Under the pieces are notes generated by a model, which saw nothing but the letters and a program-made list of their open reading frames with translations, was not told the DNA's origin and searched no databases. A stretch of DNA of 64,000 bases from Marsupella aquatica (taxonomy: Eukaryota > Marchantiophyta). Location: the NCBI GenBank assembly GCA_973895155.1, contig OZ316891.1:13578001-13642000 (forward strand). The letters are read 5' to 3'. Of this stretch, positions 57,801-64,000 are shown in pieces. Position numbers and translations under genes: made by a program. The first letter of the stretch is position 1. Each line of letters opens with the position of its first letter.

Positions 57801-58082
57801 ATTTGAATCCAACACACCGAGTGAAATCAGATTCTTACGCATGCCAGGTACATACCTGACTCCGGACACTGTGCGCACAGCGCCATCAAACATTTGAATC
57901 TTCACAGACCCAATTCCCTCAATTTGACAGGAGTGATCATTTCCCATCAGAACTGAACCGTTTGAAATAGAGTAAGAACTGAAAAACTCACGAATGTAAC
58001 AAATATGAAAAGAGCAAGCACAATCAAGAATCCACACATCATCTGCTCTCCTAGATGACGTGCACAGGGCATACCCCCGGCT
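54810..58082 (-). CDS. Copia-2 pol polyprotein
   Basis: An open frame of about 1,090 codons (first ATG at 58037), in frame with gag beyond its TGA. Order: protease region with DCACSFHI at the active-site position, where D(S/T)G is usual; pre-integrase zinc region (H..CEHC); integrase core (Asp in SFIDDYSRF, Asp in RSDNGGEY, Glu in the NGVAERLN segment); reverse transcriptase with LYVDDMLIA; and RNase H (GYVDSDYG, STTEAEYVAA, CDSQSALHLAVN). The integrase-before-reverse-transcriptase order defines Copia. All recognised integrase and reverse transcriptase catalytic residues are present. Expression probably depends on reading through the TGA at 58083-58085. Confidence 0.95.
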   Translation of the reverse strand, partial: SRGYALCTSSRRADDVWILDCACSFHICYIREFFSSYSISNGSVLMGNDHSCQIEGIGSVKIQMFDGAVRTVSGVRYVPGMRKNLISLGVLDSNGHQWSVIDGELQVRSGETVILKGSRQKNLYVLQGNTVCGEANVTKSHEEMTQLWHSRLGHMSEKGLAILRKNGLISDLQSCKLEFCEHCILGKQHRRAFGVGTHRSKAVLEYIHSDVWGPSPTPSHSGKLYYVSFIDDYSRFVWIYFMTHKSDVLSIFKKWKAQVENQTGNTIKCLDTRVKSLRSDNGGEYTSMEFEEYCSEQGITRHLTTVYTPQQNGVAERLNRTLLERSRSMLSQSGLPQEFWAEAVNTAAYLVNLSPSSAINFKTPFEMRYKRQADYHGLVIFGSDAYALTPKQNRTKLDPTSRKCIFLGYQSGVKAYRLWDPIACKLVVSRDVSFNESRLLKEGENTQVSRTDKGKSPIPDLVEGEIGYEVHDRREGVAPIMELVPVPEEPEEFVDAGEQQVDAVELQIVPAHADQPESSARRTSGRTVRAPSRYGQWVDSSQLQEDDFTADDEGDALILEEGEPSSFHEASASKEKQKWTAAMQTEMQSLKDNKTWELVKLPKGQQVVDSKWIYKLKDNSIGGGSKVYKARLVAKGFTQEKGVDYNEVFSPVAKYSTIRLLCVLVVMFGLLLDQMDVVTAFLYGTLEEVIFMRQPLGFVKRGQKELVCRLLKSLYGLKQSPRQWNKRFDDWIRSQGFHKSVFDPCVYLKPVKNVVFGFIVLVLYVDDMLIAAKDRSEIVKLKALLSAEFKMKDLGPAKRILGMKITRDLEAGKLWLTQSSYARKVIARFNMENSKPVSTPLAPHFKLSSAFCPTDDTEKGLMSKVPYDKAVGSLMYLMTCTRPDLAMAMGKVSRYMLNPGKVHWEAVKWIIRYLKGTVDHGLLFDANAKNARSLIGYVDSDYGQDLDRRRSTTGYVFTLGGGCISWRSTLQKCIAQSTTEAEYVAAAEATKEAIWLDRLITEMGLPQGNVKLHCDSQSALHLAVNQVMDSRVKHIDVRYHFIRQAVSDNLFELVKIDGKLNPADAFTKVIPLESFSRHRDVLQVLQLHHK

Positions 58083-59117
58083 TCATAAAACATACTCATC
58101 ATTGAGTAAATCAGCTTCTCCATCAGCCCTAGCCACATTTGCCGATGAAGTTTCCGCTGCCTTTCCCTTACAGTCTCGCTTGAAGTGTCCAACTTGGTTG
58201 CACTTCCAACATGTCACCTGCCTCCTCTGAGGGGATTTACCCTTGGACTTAGATCTGGATTTAGATCTAAACTGGGTTCTACGGTCCCCAGTTGGTCGCT
58301 GCATACTCCTCCCACGGTTAACATTGAGGGCAACACCAGATGATGAAGGCTGTGACGTGATGTGCATCTTCTGCTGAAGATCATCACTAAGCAGAGAACT
58401 TACCACGTCATTGTATGAAATGGTATCCCTATCACGATGCAACAACACTCGTGATAGGGACTGGTAAGATGGAGGCAATGAACTAAGAAGCTGCAGAGCC
58501 TTCGTCTCATCATTCAAAGTCTCCCCAAGGTTTTCCAAGTCAACGATCATGTCGTTGAAAGCATCCACATGGTCTTGCAACTTCGTACCAGATTCCTTCA
58601 TCCTGAAACTCATCAGTTTGTAGGAAGTGTAGAGCCGGTTCGACAACTCCTTGCGGTGATACTTGCTCTGCAATTCCGCAAACAAGGACATGCAATCCTT
58701 ATGTGCACCTAACTGCTTGATGATGGGAGGCATGAGATAGAGTGTAACACACCACACTCCCTGCTCCTGCATGCGGTCCCATTGTTTCTCATCAACATCG
58801 TCTTCACGAGGGCTCAGCAGTTGGCCCATCCCTGACGCATAAAGCACTCCCTTCACCTGCTTCTCCCATAGCAAGTAGTCAGAGCGCCCATCATACTTTG
58901 TCACTTCATACTTGGGTCCCCCAAGCTTGAAAGTCCCCATCTTCTTCTTTATCGTGAGCTCCGGTAGTAGTACTGCTTCCTCCACCACACGCCGCACCGG
59001 TGATGGTATCGGTGTCACGTGCTCTTCCTCCTGCTCCTCTCTCTGCCCCTGAAACCTCCGCGGTGACCCTCGTGCTTCAAGTTCCACGTCTTCAAAAAAC
59101 TCCTCCGAATCACTCAT
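58083..59117 (-). CDS. Copia-2 Gag
   Basis: 344 codons. An acidic N-terminus (DSEEFFEDVELE) precedes the Copia Gag region (DYLLWEKQVKGVLY.., LLSSLPPSYQSL), an Arg/Ser-rich stretch and the zinc knuckle CWKCNQVGHFKRDC. It binds and packages element RNA. It is longer at the N-terminus than Copia-1 Gag by about 60 residues. It ends in TGA at 58083-58085, directly followed in frame by pol. Confidence 0.93.
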   Translation of the reverse strand: MSDSEEFFEDVELEARGSPRRFQGQREEQEEEHVTPIPSPVRRVVEEAVLLPELTIKKKMGTFKLGGPKYEVTKYDGRSDYLLWEKQVKGVLYASGMGQLLSPREDDVDEKQWDRMQEQGVWCVTLYLMPPIIKQLGAHKDCMSLFAELQSKYHRKELSNRLYTSYKLMSFRMKESGTKLQDHVDAFNDMIVDLENLGETLNDETKALQLLSSLPPSYQSLSRVLLHRDRDTISYNDVVSSLLSDDLQQKMHITSQPSSSGVALNVNRGRSMQRPTGDRRTQFRSKSRSKSKGKSPQRRQVTCWKCNQVGHFKRDCKGKAAETSSANVARADGEADLLNDEYVL

Positions 59118-60257
59118 ATGAGAAAGTCACAAAAAATGTTGTTTTTCACAACTTCTCAAAAAACTCGAAACTCAACACCGCCGCGTAGCCCACAAAGCTA
59201 GGAGTCCAATACTGAAAACCGAAATCAAAATCGAAATTTGACGGAAAAGTTATTCAAATTTCGGTCGAGGTGGGTAAAACCTTGGGAAACTCCCCCGTTT
59301 TGACCACCTCAAGGAATAACCAAAATACCAAGTACAACCCGTTGTCGGAATTGCGATGTGATTGGTGTGCTGCATTGCCAACTTCAATGGCTACGACCTC
59401 GCCAAAAAATAACCAAAAAAGTTACCGTTCGGCGGATGAAATCTTTGTCGGACGGTCAAAAAATAGCTCTCTGGTTTTTTGGAATATTCTATGACCCTTG
59501 TACAGGCCCTGTGGGAATTTTGGAAGAACAATCGAGGGGCTGACATGTGTCCTCGAACCCCCAAAACCCCCTACCACCCTTCGTCGTCGAAATCTGGTCG
59601 CGCGCGCAGAAAATACACACGGCATAATGTACCCCTCGACACCAAACGCAAGATATCTCACTCGGGTTTTGACTAAATCAAGATCCGATTTCAGATTTGG
59701 AAACTAGACTCCGAGGCGATGAAGATCGATATAAGAAGCACCCAAAACAAGGAAAGAACGAGGGAGAAAAAAATTGGTAAAGATGACAGATTTCTCTCAA
59801 TTGCCATAGTCAATTTCGAATTAGTTTTTCAAAGAGAAAAAAATGGTACCTTGTCAACAACGAATGTTGATCAATTGCACTTGGTGTCGTCACCAAGTCC
59901 AACAAGGTAATTGATTTTGCTTAGCCTTCCTCTTTGCATCAAAGAGCCAATCCCGGACTCAAAAACAATCGTCTTGCCTCAATCTCTCCGTTGAGTCAAA
60001 ACACTTGACGCTTCTCCCTCCGAGTCGATTGTCAACTTTCTTCACAAAATCCAGAACGACGAAAACTTAGATCTCTCTGCACCACGAGCTCCGTTCAACG
60101 ATTTCTTCACACCGTTAGAAAGCTCTTGCCCTGATCTATCCGTTGAGCCCATAAACTCCAAGTTCCATGCGATGGAACTCTGGAAAATCCACCAACACTC
60201 AACGCTGGAAAAACCGTCATGAAATCCCGTCACGAACACATGTCACCTCCCAAGCAT
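59118..60257 (-). other. Copia-2 leader (5' untranslated region)
   Basis: About 1.14 kb between the primer site and the gag start. No gene. It contains the uninterrupted counterpart of the DNA transposon target (59340-59375), the MITE target and the element X target, which makes it the reference for all three insertions in Copia-1. Confidence 0.8.
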
Positions 60258-60269
60258 GCTCTGATACCA
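60258..60269 (-). other. Copia-2 primer-binding site (initiator Met tRNA)
   Basis: On the - strand TGGTATCAGAGC lies two bases after the 5' LTR, complementary to the 3' end of plant initiator methionine tRNA. This is the usual primer of plant Copia elements. Confidence 0.93.
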
Positions 60270-60271
60270 AT

Positions 60272-60745
60272 TGTTGAGCATAGACGACGATCGCAACGGC
60301 AAGCCCATGAACCATCCAACGCACAATAGTCGACACAAGAGATACGTGGTTCACCTCCTTGAGGCTACGTCCACGGGAACACACAAGAGAGCTTTACTGA
60401 ACTCTAAGCCCGTCGGCTATACCGAGTCTCCACATGTAAGCTCTCCCTATCTCTCAAGTGGCTCCATAACAATGAGCCTTGGTTCTACCTCTCCAAGCAC
60501 ACATGCCTCTTATGATATAGTGTGCAACTTAGTTGTACCTAACCACATAGTTGTACCTAATCACGTAGTTGTACCTAACCACATAGTTGTACCTAATCAC
60601 GTAGTTGTACCTAATCACGTAGTTGTACCTAACCACATAGTTGTACCTAATCACGTAGTTGTATCTAACCACGTAGTTGTACCAACCCACGTTGTTGTAC
60701 CAACCACGTCATACCTAACCTAGACGTAAGAGTAAATACCCAACA
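60272..60745 (-). repeat. Copia-2 5' LTR
   Basis: 474 bp, identical to the left LTR except one substitution seen, including the 18-bp repeat run at about 60524-60716. Flanked on the right by AAGTA, the second copy of the target duplication. Confidence 0.95.
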
Positions 60746-62546
60746 AAGTAGAGGGAGGCGAGCTACATAACCAAGGGCTATCTTCCCTTTGGTCCTCTGT
60801 CCCTTCAAATATTGTCGATGGAAAAGGTCCTCACGGTAACGAATCAAACGAGGCTCACTGGTCTTCCGAATGGGATGTCCATCCGGTCCGATCCAAACAA
60901 AGTAATCTGATGGCCATGGAATGTCTGGAGCTGGAAGAGGGAAAGGTGCTATGACTTTTCTACAATGATAAACCCAACTCCGGAGTCTCAATCGTGGGTA
61001 ATCTCAGCTTGTCGATAGGTAGCCATAGAATACCACGAGAAATCGGAACCATGTCGTAGGTGTGTGGAAAAGGGAAAGACTCATGACCAAACATAAGTGG
61101 AGGTAAAGGAGGTGCAAGAGGAGTGTGTGCGTCAATGAGTGACATAATCATCCTATCAAATTGGGCAGGAAAGACAAAAAGAGGCTCAATGTCGGCAACA
61201 GAAGAGACAATAGGAGGCTGAGACATCAAAGGAGTAGGAGCTATAAATGGTACACTGGGAGGCTCTATAGTCTCAGGCTCAGGCTCAGTCTCGGGAATAG
61301 GTTCAGGAATAGGTTCATCTCCTTCCATGGTAGGAGAGGAAAATGAATCATCAAGGGGTGATAGGGTGGTATCCTCAATAGAGGAAAATGGATCTGGAGG
61401 GGGTACTGGTGAAGGGGGTAAAGGAGATGGAGGGTGCTCAGGTGAAAATGTAGGAGGGATAGGGGAAAGAATGGGATCAGGTAGAGGGGGTGTAGGTGAG
61501 GATGGAGGAGGGAGTGAAGGGTCAGCAATAGGTAGCTCCGGCTCATCTACATCCATAGGGTGATCAGGCTGTGGTGAAGGTGCAAGGGGTGAAACATGAG
61601 GGGGTGGGACGGTATGAGACTCGGAAAGCAAAGCACGAATACAGTCAAGCAACTGTAGAGGGGTACAACTCAAGAGTCTAGTGGCCTCATCTACCAAATG
61701 CTGGTTGAAACCAGCCACACTAGCTAGTCGCTCAGCATCACAAACAAAATCAGTCCATGACGGATAAGAAGTGGAAGCAACAAAAGAGGGAGAAGTCATC
61801 CCTAGTAGATCTGGTGCTGTCGTCTGCTCCACTGGAGGGGGTCTCGGAGATGTCGTCGGTGGTGGAGTCAACTCTCTCGCTAACTCTAGCTGAGGTAGCT
61901 CAAAGTGTCTCGCTCTCCTCCTCCAATCGCTCAGCTCCACTGGTAATAAGCAGCCTCTCGAAAAGTAAATGTGCGCCAAGTAGGGTGTCAGATAGATATC
62001 ACCGATAGTAGACAAGACAGCCACCTGCTTGGCGATCACCTCCAAAAGAGCTAAGGCCCAGTTGATCCTCCTCTTGCCTGTCCATGATACAATGATAGAG
62101 CTGGTCAAGTAAACCATAGCCCTGGTGGGTTTGGTCGGATGAAAGATAGGTACAAGGAATCGGAGTAGATGAGCTAACTCCCGGTTCCTGCACTGATCAA
62201 TCTTCCAACCAGACCTCCGGTCCCTGGTACCTCTAAAATAGGGGACAGTCATGTCCTCTCCAACAGAGATAAGTCTCTCTCCCTCCTGACTCAACTGGTA
62301 CACCTCAGAAATAACGGCGGTGGTACACACATCAGCTGAACCTCTAGTAGAACTCCGAAAAGCGCCAGCTCGGGGTGGACGAAGAAAATCGGCAATGATG
62401 GACCCATGCACTATATCCCAAGGAAGAAAAAGTAAGGAACTCAAGCCCATCTCTACCAGGTTACTAAGGAGTCTAAAGTAAGCCTTAGGACCTGGAGGTA
62501 AGGTCACCCTAATGGCCTTACTAATTGGTAAGCTTCTGGAGGCCAT
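60746..62546 (-). pseudogene. Element X hypothetical protein, proline-rich, cut by Copia-2
   Basis: The frame 62546-60960 gives 528 residues. The first 230 are a compact, mostly hydrophobic region (SLLFLPWDIVHGSIIADF, YLTSSIIVSWTGKRRINWALALLEV, IYLTPYLAHIYFSRGC), then a long Pro/Ser/Glu-rich region (about 310-440) and a short C-terminal part. I do not recognise the family; the style resembles host-domesticated or transposon-encoded plant mobile-domain proteins, which is only an impression. A second frame at 60991-60746 has protein-like composition (APDIPWPSDYFVWIGPDG) and could be its continuation through a frameshift or intron. It runs into the Copia-2 insertion and, after the target duplication, continues for about a dozen codons at 54140-54107 before a stop. 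Confidence 0.5.
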
Positions 62547-63406
62547 AGCTCAAAAAATCTGAGAAGGCTCTAGAGCTCTCCTCCTAAAAACGATTAAGCA
62601 TGGAGGCTCAAAAATGAAATCTCAGGGATCTAAGGTAGCTGCGCTACTATGGGAGAAGGAATGAACTGAAAAGAGATAGAAATGAAGGAGCTCTAATCAA
62701 GCGAAGCTCTCGAAATTGCAATTTCTTCAATTCCAAGAAATCAGAGAGCATCAATGACCCAATACTCCTCAACGTCTCATCAATTGCAGTTCAGAATCAG
62801 GGTGAACATTCTCTAGGTAGCTGCGCTCCTATAGCAATTGAAATGAGCTCGAATGGTGGTCTAACAAGTGAGCACTGAGGGTCAAAGCTCGCGCCCTACT
62901 GCCGGCCGCCATGGACGTCCCTCAAAGAAAACTGGAGAAAAAGGTTTGGGCCGGCGCGGACGTCACATTAGGTCGTGGCGGGGTGGATGTCCCAGACGTC
63001 CCTACGTGGAGGCCGTCCAAGACGTCCTCGAGTTTTTCATGCGGGCCGGCGCGGATTGAGTCGGCCGTCCTTAGCAAAAAATGGGTGCCGTCCCGGCCGT
63101 CCTAGTGTAGAAGCCGTCCAAGCCAGCGCCGTCTTTGCTGTCTTTCGTGAGGAGGCCATCCCGGACGTCCCTGCAAGGAGGCCGTCCAGGCCGTCACCTC
63201 ATTTTTGAAGCTCCTTTCAACTTCTTGCCGTCTTGACGTCTAATATGTGAAAACCAGAGTAGCCTTGACGTCTTCCAATGGTATCCTTACCCATTTGAGC
63301 TTATACTAACTTAATTTTGCTTAAAGGGCCTTATAAAAACTTAAAAATTTTAAAAATTTATGGTTTTGATACTTTAACTCTCTTTTTGGAATAATCACTA
63401 ATTACA
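62547..63406. other. 5' part of element X with GACGTCC/GGCCGTCC motif array
   Basis: No gene. From 62908 to 63200 the motifs GACGTCC and GGCCGTCC recur about fifteen times at irregular 10-30-bp spacing in GC-rich DNA. The last 150 bp are AT-rich and end at the right target duplication CTAAC. Confidence 0.55.
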
Positions 63407-63477
63407 CTAACCGCTGGAAAAACCATCACCAACACGTCACAAAAATTTTGATCACCTCAATGTCACCTCCCAGGCTT

Positions 63478-63489
63478 GCTCTGATACCA
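63478..63489 (-). other. Copia-1 primer-binding site (initiator Met tRNA)
   Basis: TGGTATCAGAGC on the - strand, two bases after the 5' LTR, the same as in Copia-2. Confidence 0.92.
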
Positions 63490-63491
63490 AT

Positions 63492-63823
63492 TATTGAACT
63501 AAGACGTCATTCGCAACGACCATACAACCATGACTTATTCCATGCACATGTAGTCGACACAATCTCTACGTGGTTCACCTCTTCTCCAAGGCTACGTCCA
63601 CACGAACACTCAAGCTTTACTTCAAGAGTAAACGAACACACATGCTCTCCCTCTTCCTCAAGTTGCTCCGTTACAATGAGTAAGCACCACTCACCAGCGG
63701 CTTACACTAGCCCTGGTATATACAAGGTCACACACGACTAACCTAACCTCAGCTAAGACCCTAACTGTGGTTAGCCTAAGTGCCGTAACCTTTGAGTCAC
63801 AAGACTAAGAGCAATCCTTAACA
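63492..63823 (-). repeat. Copia-1 5' LTR
   Basis: 332 bp. It begins TGTTAAGG on the - strand and ends CAATA, where the partner has CAACA. The differences from the left LTR are a few substitutions plus a 17-bp length difference. The bases GAACA follow at 63824-63828 and complete the target duplication; the rest of the window (to 64000) is host flank with no gene. Confidence 0.93.
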
Positions 63824-64000
63824 GAACACTGTAGGCTCTTGGAATTCACTCAAGAAAAATCTCAGACCAAAATTCACACAACTATGTCCTGTTCAGATTG
63901 AGGGTTGGAAGCATGCAGTTGCCACTTTGAATTACACATTATAATAGTCAGATGAAGATGTTGCTGACAAGATCTGACTCTCAATAGAGCATTAGAAATG

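Larger units (their letters stand above)
54146..60745 (-). mobile_element. Copia-2: young, apparently complete Copia retrotransposon
   Basis: Both LTRs are 474 bp (54146-54619, 60272-60745), start TGTTG and end CAACA, and differ at one position seen (T versus C near 54291/60417). The target duplication AAGTA is perfect (54141-54145, 60746-60750). Primer site, gag, pol and polypurine tract (CAAGGGGAAGAT next to the 3' LTR) are all present, on the - strand. gag and pol are open, separated only by one in-frame TGA. The near-identical LTRs mean a recent insertion. Confidence 0.96.
53065..63406 (-). mobile_element. Element X, an unclassified insertion in Copia-1, split by Copia-2
   Basis: Flanked by CTAAC at 53060-53064 and 63407-63411, within a stretch whose two sides together match the Copia-2 leader near 60185-60205. 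Without Copia-2 its length is about 3.74 kb. On the - strand it starts TGTAATTAG and ends CATACAATA. No LTR pair or long inverted repeat was found. It holds one large minus-strand frame (62546-60960) and a GC-rich GACGTC-type motif array near its 5' end. It may be a non-autonomous LTR-like element or a fragment; its class is open. Confidence 0.65.
33832..63823 (-). mobile_element. Copia-1: complete but dead Copia retrotransposon enlarged by nested insertions
   Basis: Both LTRs are present (33832-34146 and 63492-63823), flanked by the target duplication GAACA (33827-33831, 63824-63828). Coding runs on the - strand: 5' LTR on the right, then primer site, leader, gag, pol, polypurine tract and 3' LTR on the left. 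Removing the three nested insertions (38795-51471, 52740-53035, 53065-63406) with one copy of each target duplication leaves about 6.66 kb, close to the 6.60 kb of its relative Copia-2. gag is open, but pol carries several nonsense codons, so this copy cannot move by its own proteins. Confidence 0.93.

Overview
The window looks like nuclear DNA of a land plant with a large, transposon-rich genome. The support is a plant-type MAPKKK gene, a spliced LRR-WD40 gene of plant type, and Copia LTR retrotransposons with the plant initiator-Met tRNA primer site. The species cannot be fixed from the sequence; a non-flowering plant (fern, lycophyte or bryophyte) is only a guess from the type of DNA transposon present. 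Only two ordinary host genes are visible in 64 kb. Layout: 1.6-4.0 kb is an apparently intronless protein kinase on the + strand. 4-19 kb is intergenic, made of degenerate tandem repeats, a tRNA-derived SINE and one solo Copia LTR. 19.1-24.0 kb is an LRR-WD40 gene on the - strand whose eight coding exons join in phase (1007 codons; the first exon was not found). 25-33.8 kb is AT-rich, repeat-bearing DNA with a second solo LTR that has a perfect 5-bp target duplication. From 33,832 to 63,823 there is one complete but dead Copia element (Copia-1; LTRs at both ends, target duplication GAACA) swollen from about 6.7 kb to 30 kb by nested insertions: a 12.7-kb DNA transposon (38,795-51,471), a 296-bp MITE (52,740-53,035) and a third element X (53,065-63,406). 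Element X is itself split by a young, apparently intact Copia element (Copia-2, 54,146-60,745; target duplication AAGTA; LTRs differing at one base). The most interesting object is the 12.7-kb DNA transposon. Its ends are 26-bp terminal inverted repeats with one mismatch, it has a 4-bp AAAT target duplication, and a related uninterrupted sequence is present in Copia-2. It carries a + strand DDE/D-like transposase candidate (DUF7869-type core) and, diverging from it on the - strand, a spliced gene joining a ParB-like domain to an N4/N6-type DNA methyltransferase-like domain, followed by an FCP1/NIF-type phosphatase-like gene. Some 30 copies of a 21-bp near-palindrome, most of which contain GATC, are scattered through this element and were not seen elsewhere in the window. 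Direct arrays of AAATGTACACTTT lie just inside both ends. The copy is probably not autonomous: the transposase has a TGA stop and a frameshift, and the ParB-methyltransferase has one in-frame TAG. A plausible but untested model is that the transposase moves the element while the ParB-methyltransferase reads or marks the palindromes.
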